DNA from: Stieleria marina
GTDB lineage: Bacteria > Planctomycetota > Planctomycetia > Pirellulales > Pirellulaceae
Assembly: GCA_007741555.1 (NCBI GenBank)
Contig: CP036526.1
Span: 3,162,001-3,226,000, forward strand
DNA length: 64,000 nt
Direction: 5' to 3'
Both the position numbers and the translations under genes were made by a program. Below, piece by piece: positions 17,944 through 27,664 of the stretch; position 1 is the first letter of the stretch; each line of letters opens with the position of its first letter. A model generated the notes under the pieces. That model saw nothing but the letters and a program-made list of their open reading frames with translations. It made no database searches and was not told the DNA's origin.

Positions 17944-18207
17944 TTAGCGGGGCATGGATTTCAGGGCCAGCCAAGGAATCAGAAAGAACACCAACACAAA
18001 CAGTTTGATCAGACCCATCGCGCAGTAAAAGATGACGTCCAGTTCGTGGCTGCTGAGGTCAAACAATGATTGATGGATCTGATAGACGGTCCCAGCCATC
18101 AATTGTTGAACCACGAAAATGAGCAGCAAAAAACCGAATCCAATCAACCAGCAGCGAAGCAGGAAGGATTCGATCTGTTGGATCGGAACTTTGTTTGAAT
18201 CAGGCAT
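17944..18207 (-). CDS. DUF6868-type small membrane protein
   Basis: An 87-residue protein with two hydrophobic segments (about residues 18-36 and 60-80) around a central I-H-Q-S-L-F-D-L-S region, ending in I-P-W-L-A-L-K. This pattern matches the DUF6868 family as I remember it. Function unknown. It lies 77 bases upstream of the sulfatase gene on the same strand and just downstream of the DUF4272 gene, so it may share a transcript. The start is the ATG at 18207; the binding site is weak. Confidence 0.75.
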   Translation of the reverse strand: MPDSNKVPIQQIESFLLRCWLIGFGFLLLIFVVQQLMAGTVYQIHQSLFDLSSHELDVIFYCAMGLIKLFVLVFFLIPWLALKSMPR

Positions 18208-18236
18208 TTCCGTTTAAACCTTTCAGAGTTCGTGAG

Positions 18237-19265
18237 CTACGACGGTGTATCGACTTCGTCCCAGTCGGCGTTCTCGAAACGCGTAAGCCAGTTGAACGCA
18301 TGTTGGCGTTCGACGATGACGCCACCATCTAGGTTGGCTGGGAGCGGTTGCTCGTTCAGCTTAGCGGCTCGTGCTGACCAAAGGAGACGCTGGTTAAAAT
18401 CCATCGCTTCAAGGATCTGAGACACCGGTCGAAGTTTTGCCATTTGCAAGATTTGTCGATCGCCGCGTTGGACCATTGTTTCGGCCACCAGCGGTACATC
18501 GCAAATGCGGTCGGCCAGTGTCAGTTCTTCGTGGAAACCCAGCGTCCACTGGAGGACATAGAGCGCTTCGTACCGCCAAGCCATGTTGGCAACCGTTTGC
18601 TCCGACGGCGAGTCGTCCTTTAAGAACGCCGTTTCTATTGGGCTGGTCGCTTCCAACACCATCGGGCACTTGGCCTGCAACTGGGACAAAGGAATCGGTC
18701 GACCCGACGCCAATGACTCGGCACGTACCGCAACGATGAACATTGCGATCGCTCGCCACGCTGCGTCTTCGGCAGTGCGCAGGATTGTTTCCTGTTCGCC
18801 GACGACGGGAGGTAACACGTCCGGCGTCTCAATGCCCAGTTCTGCCAGACGCGATTCGCTGACCGATTTGCGTGCGCGAGCGTCGGCGGGAAACGGGATT
18901 TCTGCTTCGGCCGCCGGTGCGCCCGAATCGGGGTCGACCAAGACAGCACCCGCGGGATCACGAACGGTTCCATCGGGCAGATAAAAAATCGAATTGGAGT
19001 GCCATCCCCAGTCCGCCATCGAATCCAAATAATCATGCTGGATACGAAAACTATATTGATGATGCACGCGTTCGATATGCCGCATGATCGAATACAGCGA
19101 CGCGGTCATTTCGCGTTTGCCGCCGTCCATGATGAAACCGATGAATCCGCTCAGGTGTTCCATCAAAGCGGGATCACTGTGGTCTCGCTGCACATCAAAT
19201 TCGTGCGGAAAATCCAGCGGTGTTTCCGTTGCGATCGTTGAGTAGGCGTTGACCTGAATCGTCAC
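18237..19265 (-). CDS. DUF4272 domain protein
   Basis: A 342-residue cytoplasmic protein. The C-terminal 220 residues match DUF4272: A-W-R-A-I-A-M-F-I-V-A-V-R-A-E, W-R-Y-E-A-L-Y-V-L-Q-W-T-L-G-F, and I-C-D-V, with a late R-L-L-W-S-A-R-A segment. The first 130 residues contain an acidic and aromatic region with I-E-R-V-H-H-Q-Y and seem to be a separate N-terminal part. Function unknown. The start is GTG at 19265, supported by AAGGA 7 bases upstream. It lies 29 bases upstream of the DUF6868 gene on the same strand. Confidence 0.82.
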   Translation of the reverse strand: MTIQVNAYSTIATETPLDFPHEFDVQRDHSDPALMEHLSGFIGFIMDGGKREMTASLYSIMRHIERVHHQYSFRIQHDYLDSMADWGWHSNSIFYLPDGTVRDPAGAVLVDPDSGAPAAEAEIPFPADARARKSVSESRLAELGIETPDVLPPVVGEQETILRTAEDAAWRAIAMFIVAVRAESLASGRPIPLSQLQAKCPMVLEATSPIETAFLKDDSPSEQTVANMAWRYEALYVLQWTLGFHEELTLADRICDVPLVAETMVQRGDRQILQMAKLRPVSQILEAMDFNQRLLWSARAAKLNEQPLPANLDGGVIVERQHAFNWLTRFENADWDEVDTPS

Positions 19266-19681
19266 AAAAAGTTCCTTGTCAATTGGCTCCCTGCGTTAAA
19301 CAGTTGTGCCGAATCGCGGGGCAAGTGTTTGATTGGTTGCCGTGTCTTTGCAGCAACCGTTACCTGCATTCTATTGGCAAACATTCGACTTCCCCAGCCG
19401 ACGCAATGCAATTTCCCTGTCGGCGATCTGGGCGTGCAAAACGTCGGGTGCTGCACGTCGCTTGCAATACGTCGCTTGCTGTCCATGTGCTAAGTCTTTA
19501 GGGAATAGTCGATGTAGCATCCAAGTCGCGCAGCATCCGAAATGGTGCGGCCATGACGGACCGCCTTGATCGATTGCAACCGTGCTTTGCGATAAAAGGG
19601 GATCGTGTTGAAATACGGCGTCTTGCGTTGTGGATCACACCGCAGACGATTAACCGGCGGTGAACTTGAATTCTGGGAGAT
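19266..19681. other. Spacer with a short direct repeat
   Basis: About 415 bases between two minus-strand genes. An 11-base direct repeat (ACGTCGCTTGC) occurs twice within 25 bases near 19454-19480. No gene, RNA or terminator is recognised. Confidence 0.4.
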
Positions 19682-20512
19682 CTAATTCGCGTGCACGATG
19701 AGCCCGGGATCAAGTGCCTGATGTGCAGGCTGATCGGAATCTCGCGATGGCTGCTGAGCAGGCTCTTTGCACGGCGGATTGGGGCGTTTGCACTTATCGA
19801 GAACTTCGCCGCCGGAATGCAGCACTAGGTCACCGATTTCCAGCTCGTAATGTATGGCTGCGTGAAGCGGCATGTTTCCAACGTCGTGGCACTGATTGCA
19901 AGTGGAGGCATCGTTTAGCGAGGCGTGGAACTGCAGTCGTCCCGATTCCGCCGTGTTGGATTCGTTGGCTCGGTGAAGTTCATTGGCTGGTTGGGATGCA
20001 AAGCTACTGGCTAGTCCCAGTAGTTTGGCGGGAGCCTTGAAATTGACCGTGGTCGAAATCTCGGCACCATCGCCGTCTTGAGCAAGTTGGATCGCTCGCT
20101 GGCGAAATTGATCGATCGCATCTCTTGCCAGGCTGTCAACCAAATCGCGATTCTCTGACAAGACTTTCAGGGGATCAATCTTGGTGCGGAGCAACTCGTC
20201 GCTGCGTGACGTCGAGGCCTCCACGCGATCATCGTGCGAATTGTGCAACGCGGGCAGAACGATCGCCGCGGCCAAGAGAATACCGGTCGTCGCAAAAACG
20301 CGCCGCCGCAGACCGCGATCCATGATCAGCGAAGACTCCAGGACTCCTGATCCCAACACCGCAATACCGCCGATCACTAACGCGACGGATCCCGTAATCA
20401 GCGAGATCAGAAAGAGCAGAATTGCGACCTGAAAATTCCGCCGCCGCTGACCATGGCTTAAGAAAGCGACTGACAAACCTACCGTGACCAATCCAAGTTC
20501 CAGAGCAAACAT
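19682..20512 (-). CDS. Membrane protein with one c-type haem motif, unknown
   Basis: A 276-residue protein. Three hydrophobic segments fall at about residues 1-20, 28-58 and 72-88. The following soluble part holds a single C-N-Q-C-H haem-binding motif near residue 208 and a Pro/Gln-rich tail. The haem motif would be outside the membrane if the topology leaves the C-terminus in the periplasm. I do not recognise a family, so a role in electron transfer is only suggested. The start is strong: AAGGAGG lies 8 bases before the ATG. It is divergent from the next gene, with possible CRP/FNR-like sites between them. Confidence 0.7.
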   Translation of the reverse strand: MFALELGLVTVGLSVAFLSHGQRRRNFQVAILLFLISLITGSVALVIGGIAVLGSGVLESSLIMDRGLRRRVFATTGILLAAAIVLPALHNSHDDRVEASTSRSDELLRTKIDPLKVLSENRDLVDSLARDAIDQFRQRAIQLAQDGDGAEISTTVNFKAPAKLLGLASSFASQPANELHRANESNTAESGRLQFHASLNDASTCNQCHDVGNMPLHAAIHYELEIGDLVLHSGGEVLDKCKRPNPPCKEPAQQPSRDSDQPAHQALDPGLIVHAN

Positions 20513-20887
20513 CGCCGAAGCCTCCTTGAATTTGAAGAGAACGCTTCGGCAGCTATCGAGCCGGCGAGCGTCATGAGACGAGGCTTCTAATTTAGGCGTT
20601 GGGTGACCAAGATTCTTTCGTATTGGATGGATGTAGTCAGAAAAACAAAGTGTAAAATTTCACAATGTGTTTGTGATCCAAATCACGAGCGTTTGCGATG
20701 GAGTAGAATCGCGGCCCCGGTGCACTTCCGTTGCGTTCAGGTTGCCATCGGACAGCGATGGACCGAGCAATCCGTGTTTTTGGGTGAGGTTTCCATAAGA
20801 GTTTTTCGAGCGGGGGTTTCGACCAGTGTTCGAAACCAATGTTTTTGATTCGTCTCTTGAATTTGCTGCAAATTAGCTGGCTCACGC
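20513..20887. other. Divergent intergenic region
   Basis: About 375 bases between the haem membrane protein (minus) and an exported protein (plus). Two palindromes that resemble CRP/FNR operators lie at 20651-20687. No other structure is recognised. Confidence 0.45.
20651..20687. promoter_or_regulatory. Two CRP/FNR-like palindromes
   Basis: TGTGA-N6-TCACG at 20672-20687 differs by one base from the CRP consensus TGTGA-N6-TCACA. Just before it, TGTAAAATTTCACA at 20651-20664 is a near-perfect palindrome with one unmatched pair. They lie about 140 and 200 bases from the two divergent start codons. A regulator of the CRP/FNR family is an inference; none is encoded in the window. Confidence 0.4.
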
Positions 20888-21835
20888 ATGCGTCCACAAA
20901 ACCTTTCTGTTCGCTGTGATCTGTGTGGCATGCCGACGACGATTCTGTTTGGCTTGCATGCTTTCGTTGCATTGTGTCTGGCGCAGAATGTTGACGCTGA
21001 CGAACCGTTTACCCCCGATGATGTCTTTCGGCACTGGCGAGCAAGGCAGTCGCGAACCGATCACGTTGAATGCCGTTTGGATGCGATCGTTCACTATTCC
21101 GCAGAGACGCAATCCAATGATGACGATTTAGGTCGGTCGTCGACGCCTGGTCGTTCGGTGAAAAAGACCGTGTCGATGCAGTTGGACGGTCCCGCAAAAT
21201 TTCGCTTTCACCACGAAGGTTCGCAATGGCATCAGAGGTTTGGAAGGATCTTGCGAGTTGATTGGGATCGTTTTTGCAATGGCAATCAGTACGTCAATCT
21301 GGAACGCGCGTATGAAGCAATTCCTGATTGGACACCCAGGCCGCACGTATCGAACCGACCGAATTTAGAGTTTATGCATTTCGGCTGGGATGATCAGATT
21401 TGCACGCCGTTGCTACTTCACTATCGCGCATTCAATTCGCGTTTCTGCCCCTTTGAAAAGGTCGAAGACTGGCTCGTCGAAGGACGCGATGTCGTCGATG
21501 GCCAGACGTGCATCTTGCTGAGCGGCAAAGCGTTCAGAGGCGGGTTCCAGGTTGGTCACTATCAGGTCTGGGTTGCGCCGGATGCCGAGATGTCAATCAG
21601 GCGATTGAAGGTCATTTTCAATAACCAATTGGCTTGGCAATACGATATCGACTACACCGAAGGGGCCAACGGTTTGCAGCCTGCATCGTTTCGGTTCAAA
21701 CGACTGCGAGGAGCAAGGATATTGCATTTCGCGAAGATAGAAGTCAGCGAGTTGAATCTGAAACGCCCTATCAATGCGAGTGTGTTTGAATTGAAAACGT
21801 ACACTTCCGCCCCGCAAATTGATGTCAGTCATTAA
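20888..21835 (+). CDS. Exported protein of unknown function
   Basis: A 315-residue protein with a signal peptide (hydrophobic core around L-F-G-L-H-A-F-V-A-L). The mature part opens with P-F-T-P-D-D-V-F-R-H-W and has a beta-rich pattern: K-T-V-S-M-Q-L-D-G-P-A-K-F-R-F, then Y-Q-V-W-V-A-P-D and W-Q-Y-D-I-D-Y. This layout, short beta strands carrying a test for modified lipid or sugar substrate, is reminiscent of LolA/LolB-like planctomycete proteins, but no motif proves it. The ATG at 20888 and an internal ATG at 20930 are both possible; neither has a good binding site, and the first gives a more basic signal N-region. Confidence 0.6.
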   Translation: MRPQNLSVRCDLCGMPTTILFGLHAFVALCLAQNVDADEPFTPDDVFRHWRARQSRTDHVECRLDAIVHYSAETQSNDDDLGRSSTPGRSVKKTVSMQLDGPAKFRFHHEGSQWHQRFGRILRVDWDRFCNGNQYVNLERAYEAIPDWTPRPHVSNRPNLEFMHFGWDDQICTPLLLHYRAFNSRFCPFEKVEDWLVEGRDVVDGQTCILLSGKAFRGGFQVGHYQVWVAPDAEMSIRRLKVIFNNQLAWQYDIDYTEGANGLQPASFRFKRLRGARILHFAKIEVSELNLKRPINASVFELKTYTSAPQIDVSH

Positions 21836-21991
21836 GCAAATGCCGGCGGTTCGTGATCAAACGCTGTAGAAAACCTGCGGCGGAAAATACATTGAGCGTT
21901 AAAACGTTGGCTACCAATGTAGGTATGATGGCCAATCACATTTAGCACGCGTTTCGCCACGCATAATTTGTCTTTTGGAGACCCCCCCTCG

Positions 21992-24364
21992 ATGTCGTCA
22001 CTGACCCGTCGTTTCGCGCTTAAGTTGATCGGTTTTGGAAGTGCTTGCTTGGGGCTGAATCAGGAATCGCAGGGGCAAGAAACCGCTGCGCCCAAGAAGG
22101 CGAAGTCGACGATCGCGGAGCCCACCGTCAACTGGAGCAATACGCATGATCGTGTTTTCTTGGGTGGCGAGTGCTGGGCGAATCCAATGGAAAGCTGGAG
22201 GATTTCCGATGGTTCCGCCGAGTGCCTTTCGACGGGCGCAGACCGCAATGTGCATTTGTTGACGCATCAGCTGACGGACCCGACCGAATCATTTGAAATG
22301 TCCGTCGTCGTGGATCAGATGGAAGTGAAGAAACAGGATCTGGGGGCAGGATTCAAGATCGGTGTGAAGAGCGAACTGAATGAATTGCGTAGCAATGCTT
22401 TTGCAAAGAGTGGTATTAAAGCTGGTGTAGTGGATGGCACGTTGATTTTGGCAAATCGATCGCTGCCTTTCGATTGGCTCGCATCGCCTCAGTCGGTGAC
22501 GCTCAAGCTGACCGGAAAACCAGCCGACGGAAAGGTCGAACTGACTTTGACCGCGACCACACCATCGAACGATCGCGTTGCTGCGATCACGGCGAAGGTT
22601 CCGGCCGACGCAGTCTTGGGAAATGTTGCGGTCGTCAACAATTTCGTGCCCACGGGCAGGAAGAAGGTGGAGGGAAAAAAGAAGGGCAGCTTCAGCAAGT
22701 TTGGGGGGGCCCGCTATCGATTTACCGATTGGAGCGTCAGCGGCAAAGCGTTCACGATCACGCCGGAGAACCGATTCGGGCCCTTGCTGTGGACGATGTA
22801 TTCGTTGAGCGATTCGCGTAGCGAGGAGGGGTTTGTGATGAAGCTCTCCGCACTTACGGGACCGATGGGAGAGAACGATAATAAGGACGTCGAACTCTGG
22901 ATTGAAAAGGATGGTGACTGGAAATCGTTGGGTACCGCCCCGTTGCATCAAGATGCTTGGACCGCAACGTTTCGCATCGCCAATTGGGACGAAACATCAA
23001 AGACACCCTACAAAGTCGTCTATCGCGAAAAACAGCGTGATGGAAGCGAGGCTGAATCGGTCTGGACCGGCAGCATAAAAGCCAATCCTTCCGGGCGTCC
23101 GTTGCGACTGGGTGCGTTGACGTGCCAGAATGATTACGGATTTCCGTATGCTCCCGTGGCGGAAAACTTGATCAAGCTTGATCCAGACATGCTTTACTTT
23201 TCCGGCGATCAGATTTACGAAAGCCATGGCGGTTTTGGAATCATCCGCAGTCCCGCCGAGCCAGCGATTTTGAATTACTTGCGCAAGTTTTATCAACACG
23301 GCTGGTCGTTTCGGCATGCCATGAAAGATGCACCAACGATTTGCTTAGCGGATGATCACGACGTTTTCCAAGGCAACGTTTGGGGCGAAGGCGGCGCGCC
23401 GATGGACGTCGAATCTGGTGGTACGTCCAGCAACGGTGGGTACATCGAACCGGCTCGAATGGTCAACACGGTTCACATCACCAATTGTGCGCATCATCCT
23501 GATTTCTATGACGCGACCCCTGTCCAACAAGACATCAGTGTCTACTACGGGGACATGGTTTACGGCGACGTCAGTTTTGCGATCATCGCCGATCGTCAAT
23601 GGAAAAGCGGTCCGCAAAACGTCGAAACCGGCAGCGGTCGTGCCGACCATGTCAAAGACCAGGACGTCGACACCGCCTTTTTGGACAAACCCGGTTTGGT
23701 GTTGCTAGGCGAACGGCAAGAATCGTTTCTGCGCCATTGGGTCGACGATTGGCGCGGGCACAAAATGAAGGTGTTGCTCAGTCAGACTGTTTTTGCGGGC
23801 GTCGCGACTCATCACGGAGCTTACAACGGATACTTAAAAGCCGACTTGGATTCAGGAGCTTGGCCGAAGACGGCTCGCAATAACGCAATCAAAATCATCC
23901 GCAAAGGCATGCCGCTGCACATCAACGGTGACCAGCATCTGACCACGCTTAGCCAGTACGGTGTCGATGCGCAACGCGACAGCTGCTGGTCGTTTTGTAC
24001 GCCAGCCATTTCCGCTGGTTATCCGCGCTGGTGGCGTCCGGACGAAATGAACATGCCTCACAAGAATCGGCCGGACCATGGCCGTGCAAATACGGGAGAA
24101 TATTTGGACGGTTTTGGTAACAAAATTTATGTCTATGCTGTCGGCAATCCTGACGTTGGCACCGAAAAGAACCGCTACGACAAAGCCCACCAGAAAGGAA
24201 GTGGCTTTGGCTTGGTTACAATCGATACCAAGGAAAAGACCTATCACATGGATTCCTTTCGATTCAAAGTGGACGCCCTGGACGGTAACCCGGAAAACCA
24301 ATTCCCTGGTTGGCCGGTGACAATCCACCAAAAAGAAAACGCTGGCCAAAATCAGTTAAGCTAG
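21992..24364 (+). CDS. PhoD-like alkaline phosphatase with Tat signal
   Basis: A 790-residue exported metallophosphoesterase. It begins with a twin-arginine signal (S-L-T-R-R-F-A-L-K), so it is folded in the cytoplasm, with metals, before export. Residues about 20-270 look like a beta-sandwich lectin-type region. The PhoD-like catalytic part begins near 375: [27 protein letters not shown], and late G-D-Q-H-L-T-T-L. These supply the Asp, Asn and His ligands of the metal centre. It probably takes phosphate from organic esters or phospholipids. The ATG at 21992 has GGAG 11 bases upstream. A double DUF1080 gene follows 57 bases later. Confidence 0.88.
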   Translation: MSSLTRRFALKLIGFGSACLGLNQESQGQETAAPKKAKSTIAEPTVNWSNTHDRVFLGGECWANPMESWRISDGSAECLSTGADRNVHLLTHQLTDPTESFEMSVVVDQMEVKKQDLGAGFKIGVKSELNELRSNAFAKSGIKAGVVDGTLILANRSLPFDWLASPQSVTLKLTGKPADGKVELTLTATTPSNDRVAAITAKVPADAVLGNVAVVNNFVPTGRKKVEGKKKGSFSKFGGARYRFTDWSVSGKAFTITPENRFGPLLWTMYSLSDSRSEEGFVMKLSALTGPMGENDNKDVELWIEKDGDWKSLGTAPLHQDAWTATFRIANWDETSKTPYKVVYREKQRDGSEAESVWTGSIKANPSGRPLRLGALTCQNDYGFPYAPVAENLIKLDPDMLYFSGDQIYESHGGFGIIRSPAEPAILNYLRKFYQHGWSFRHAMKDAPTICLADDHDVFQGNVWGEGGAPMDVESGGTSSNGGYIEPARMVNTVHITNCAHHPDFYDATPVQQDISVYYGDMVYGDVSFAIIADRQWKSGPQNVETGSGRADHVKDQDVDTAFLDKPGLVLLGERQESFLRHWVDDWRGHKMKVLLSQTVFAGVATHHGAYNGYLKADLDSGAWPKTARNNAIKIIRKGMPLHINGDQHLTTLSQYGVDAQRDSCWSFCTPAISAGYPRWWRPDEMNMPHKNRPDHGRANTGEYLDGFGNKIYVYAVGNPDVGTEKNRYDKAHQKGSGFGLVTIDTKEKTYHMDSFRFKVDALDGNPENQFPGWPVTIHQKENAGQNQLS

Positions 24365-24421
24365 CGGTCGACGTTTCCCCCTTTCCCCATTTACTTCCCG
24401 CCTCAATCGAATCTCACGCTA

Positions 24422-25732
24422 ATGTTTCGCTGCATCTTTTTGACCACTCTGTCGGTTGCCTTGGCTCTCCCTCCTCAATCAGGCCGAGCTCAGGAGTCAC
24501 CCACCGATTCACAATTCGCACCCATCTTTAACGGCAAGGATTTGACTGGTTGGCATGGGATGCCGCATTTTGATCCGAACAAATTGGCTGCGATGTCCGA
24601 GGAAGATCGCCAATCAAAGATCGAAGAATGGACGGCCGACGCCAAAGAGCATTGGTCCGTCGAAAAAGGTGACTTGGTAAACGATGGCAAGGGAGCGTAT
24701 TTGGTCACGGACAAAGACTACACCGACTACGAACTGAAACTGAAGTACAAAACCGTGCCCGTCGCTGACAGTGGCATCTACTTGAAAGGCAACCCGCAGG
24801 TTCAGATCTGGGACTCAACGCAAGAATCCAAGTTTTCGTTGGGCGCAAATTTGGGTAGCGGTGGGCTCTGGAACAATAGCAAAGGTGCTGCGGGGAAAGA
24901 CCCGTTGGTGCTCGCGGACAAACCGTTTGGTGAGTGGAATCAATTCAAAGTGCGGCAAGTAGGTTCACGCACGACGGTTTGGCTCAATGACAAATTGGTT
25001 GTCGACAATGCCACCATGGAAAATTTTTGGCAGCGTGACAAACCACTCTTTGCTTCAGGACCGATTTGTTTGCAAACACACGGCGGCGAAATTCGCTGGC
25101 GTGACATCGAAGTTCGCGAATTGTCCGTCGCAGAAGCCAACGAAGTTTTGGCCGCGCGGAACGATGCCGAGTTTACTTCTTTGTTTAACGGCAAGGACCT
25201 GAGTGGATGGAAAAATGCAGTCGATAACTACGAAGTCGTCGATGGTGCAATTCGATGCAAGAAAGGCAAGGGCGGCATGCTGTTGGCTGAAAAAGAGTAC
25301 GCCAACTTTGTCGTGCAGGTTGAATTCAAACTCCCTCCCGGCGGAAACAATGGTCTGGTAATTCGTAGCCCAGGCGATGGCGATGCTGCCTATGCGGCGA
25401 TGTGCGAACTGCAAGTTCTGGATTCGGAACACCCCAAGTATGCCAAGCTGGATGATCGGCAGTATCACGGATCGGCCTACGGAATGGCTGCGGCTCACCG
25501 TGGATTCCTTCGTCCAACTGGCGAGTGGAACTTTCAAGAAGTGACGGTCAACGGCAGCACAATCAAGGTTGAACTCAATGGCAACGTCATCTTGGATACG
25601 GACCTATCGACCATCACCGATTACTTGGCCGACAGGAAGCACCCGGGCAAAGGACGCGACAAAGGCTTTTTTGGGTTTGCAGGACATGGCGATGCAGTCG
25701 AGTTTCGCAACGTTCAAATCACCGAGTTATAG
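24422..25732 (+). CDS. Exported protein with two DUF1080 domains
   Basis: A 436-residue secreted protein with two copies of the DUF1080 (3-keto-disaccharide hydrolase) domain. The first, residues about 30-235, has I-F-N-G-K-D-L-T-G-W-H-G and D-S-G-I-Y-L-K-G; the second, about 250-435, has L-F-N-G-K-D-L-S-G-W-K and N-N-G-L-V-I-R-S. Each ends with the typical beta strand E-I-R-W-R-D-I-E-V-R-E-L or V-E-F-R-N-V-Q-I-T-E-L. The N-terminal signal is followed by Q-E-S. In the first copy a charged insert follows G-W-H-G-M. It probably binds or cleaves modified glycans with the sulfatase that follows it; the family also includes sugar-binding members. Confidence 0.9.
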   Translation: MFRCIFLTTLSVALALPPQSGRAQESPTDSQFAPIFNGKDLTGWHGMPHFDPNKLAAMSEEDRQSKIEEWTADAKEHWSVEKGDLVNDGKGAYLVTDKDYTDYELKLKYKTVPVADSGIYLKGNPQVQIWDSTQESKFSLGANLGSGGLWNNSKGAAGKDPLVLADKPFGEWNQFKVRQVGSRTTVWLNDKLVVDNATMENFWQRDKPLFASGPICLQTHGGEIRWRDIEVRELSVAEANEVLAARNDAEFTSLFNGKDLSGWKNAVDNYEVVDGAIRCKKGKGGMLLAEKEYANFVVQVEFKLPPGGNNGLVIRSPGDGDAAYAAMCELQVLDSEHPKYAKLDDRQYHGSAYGMAAAHRGFLRPTGEWNFQEVTVNGSTIKVELNGNVILDTDLSTITDYLADRKHPGKGRDKGFFGFAGHGDAVEFRNVQITEL

Positions 25733-25750
25733 AACCCGAGTGGACGTCCC

Positions 25751-25767
25751 GGCCTGAAAATCAGGCC
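25751..25767. repeat. Perfect 7-bp hairpin after the DUF1080 gene
   Basis: GGCCTGA (25751-25757), loop AAA, TCAGGCC (25761-25767), 19 bases past the stop codon. No T tract follows. It may protect the mRNA end. Confidence 0.45.
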
Positions 25768-25820
25768 TGTAGATCCCGAGTGCCAGAATCTGCGATCGCC
25801 ATCGCTGAAATTGCCCGTTT

Positions 25821-25864
25821 GCGTCTCAAACTCGCCAGTCGCGTGTTTGAGACGCGTTTTGTTT
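25821..25864 (+). terminator. Rho-independent terminator
   Basis: A perfect 11-base-pair stem, GCGTCTCAAAC (25821-25831) with GTTTGAGACGC (25845-25855), a 13-base loop, then GTTTTGTTT. It ends the double DUF1080 transcript 90 bases past its stop and separates it from the arylsulfatase gene. Confidence 0.7.
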
Positions 25865-25894
25865 ACGCTTCTTTTCTTTTAATCAAATAGCATC

Positions 25895-27664
25895 ATGTAC
25901 TTGCGTATTCTTTTCTGCCTTTGTGCGTTTGCGTCCTTCGGTTCGTTGTTATCGGCTGCCGATCAACCCAACGTGGTCATCGTGATCACGGACGATCAAG
26001 GCTACGGCGACTTGTCGTGTTTGGGTAATCCGATTTTGAAGACGCCTCAAATTGACGAACTGTACAAGCAGTCGCTTCGATTGACGGACTATCACGTCGC
26101 GCCGACTTGTTCGCCTACACGCTGTGCTTTTCTGACGGGCCACTGGACGAATCGTACGGGCGTTTGGCACACGATCATGGGGCGTTCGATGTTGCGAGAA
26201 AATGAAGTCACGATGGGGCAAGTCTTCAAGGATGCCGGTTACGCTACGGGCATGTTTGGGAAATGGCACTTGGGTGATAACTACCCGTATCGTCCGGAGG
26301 ATCGCGGCTTTACCGAAGTCATGCGGCACGGTGGTGGTGGTGTCGGTCAAACGCCTGACCATTGGGACAACGCGTATTTTGATGGTAGCTATTGGCACAA
26401 CAGTCAGCCGACGCCTGTCAAAGGGTTTTGCACGGACGTTTTCTTTGACTACGCGAAACGGTTTATCAAAGACTCCAAAGACGCCGGCAAACCGTTTTTG
26501 GCTTACGTTGCGACCAATGCACCGCACGGACCAATGCATTCACCTGAAGAGTTTTCCAAACCGTATCAAGATCAGAACACCAATCTCGCCAATTTCTATG
26601 GAATGATCGCCAACATTGATGACAACGTTGGCAAGATGCGAACGTTTCTTGCCAACGAAGGGCTTGCCGAAAACACGATCTTCATCTTTACGACTGACAA
26701 CGGCACGTCGGCGGGTGACAAGGTCTTCAATGCAGGCATGCGAGGTAAGAAAGGGAGCGAGTATGACGGCGGTCACCGCGTGCCGTTCTTTGTTCATTGG
26801 CCAAAGGGAAACCTGACCGGAGGACGCGACGTCAATGAAATCACTGCGTATGTCGATGTGTTGCCAACGTTGATCGATCTTTGCCAAGTCGCTCCGCCGG
26901 CGAACGTCAAATTTGACGGGACCAGCATTGCGTCCTTGTTGGATGAAAAGGTCGACGCAGATTGGCCGGACCGAATTTTGGTGACCGACTCACAGCGCGT
27001 CAAAGATCCGATCAAGTGGCGCAAGAGTGCCGTGATGACTAGCCAATGGCGTTTCAATAACGGCAAAGAACTGTACGACATGAAAGCCGATCCGGGGCAG
27101 ACAAAAGATGTCGCTGCGGATCACCCCGAAGTGGTCCAGCGACTCACCAATTTCTACGAATCGTGGTGGGCTGAATTGGAGCCCACGTTTGCGAACGATA
27201 CGGCCATCTACTTGGGGCATCCGGCAGACAACCCTGCTCGCTTGACGTCGCACGACTGGATCACGACGAAGATGACGCCGTGGAATCAGGCTCAGGTTCG
27301 CAAGGCGATGAATGGCGATTCGAACACGGGTTTTTGGAATGTCAATGTCTTTGAAAGTGGCAAGTACAAGATCCGTCTGCGACGCTGGCCCGAAGAAGCG
27401 GATTTAGCAATCAACGCTGAGTTGGCACCCGGTGCGGATGTTCCAGGAGTCGCCGCCTACCGAACGACCAAAGGTAAAGCGATCCAGCCGATCCGCGCTC
27501 AGCTGGAAATCGGAAATGTCATCGCGGCCAAGAACTTTGATGCAAGTGACAAAGAGGTTGTCTTTACCGTCGATTTGGAAAAAGGCAAAACACGGATGTC
27601 TGCGATTTTCACCACCGCAGAAGGCGAAGCTTTCGGCGCATACTACGCGTATGTCTCCAAGTAG
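25895..27664 (+). CDS. Exported arylsulfatase
   Basis: A 589-residue secreted sulfatase. A signal peptide (cut near A-A-D) precedes V-V-I-V-I-T-D-D-Q-G-Y-G-D-L, then the canonical active-site segment P-T-C-S-P-T-R-C-A-F-L-T-G-H, whose Cys becomes formylglycine, M-F-G-K-W-H-L-G-D-N-Y, and F-T-T-D-N-G-T. The C-terminal 120 residues, after S-H-D-W, are a beta-rich addition that resembles the tail of some planctomycete arylsulfatases. It needs Ca2+ and a formylglycine-generating enzyme, which is not in the window. It would desulfate polysaccharide. Substrate not predictable. It has its own start after a terminator; the ribosome binding site is weak. Confidence 0.93.
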   Translation: MYLRILFCLCAFASFGSLLSAADQPNVVIVITDDQGYGDLSCLGNPILKTPQIDELYKQSLRLTDYHVAPTCSPTRCAFLTGHWTNRTGVWHTIMGRSMLRENEVTMGQVFKDAGYATGMFGKWHLGDNYPYRPEDRGFTEVMRHGGGGVGQTPDHWDNAYFDGSYWHNSQPTPVKGFCTDVFFDYAKRFIKDSKDAGKPFLAYVATNAPHGPMHSPEEFSKPYQDQNTNLANFYGMIANIDDNVGKMRTFLANEGLAENTIFIFTTDNGTSAGDKVFNAGMRGKKGSEYDGGHRVPFFVHWPKGNLTGGRDVNEITAYVDVLPTLIDLCQVAPPANVKFDGTSIASLLDEKVDADWPDRILVTDSQRVKDPIKWRKSAVMTSQWRFNNGKELYDMKADPGQTKDVAADHPEVVQRLTNFYESWWAELEPTFANDTAIYLGHPADNPARLTSHDWITTKMTPWNQAQVRKAMNGDSNTGFWNVNVFESGKYKIRLRRWPEEADLAINAELAPGADVPGVAAYRTTKGKAIQPIRAQLEIGNVIAAKNFDASDKEVVFTVDLEKGKTRMSAIFTTAEGEAFGAYYAYVSK

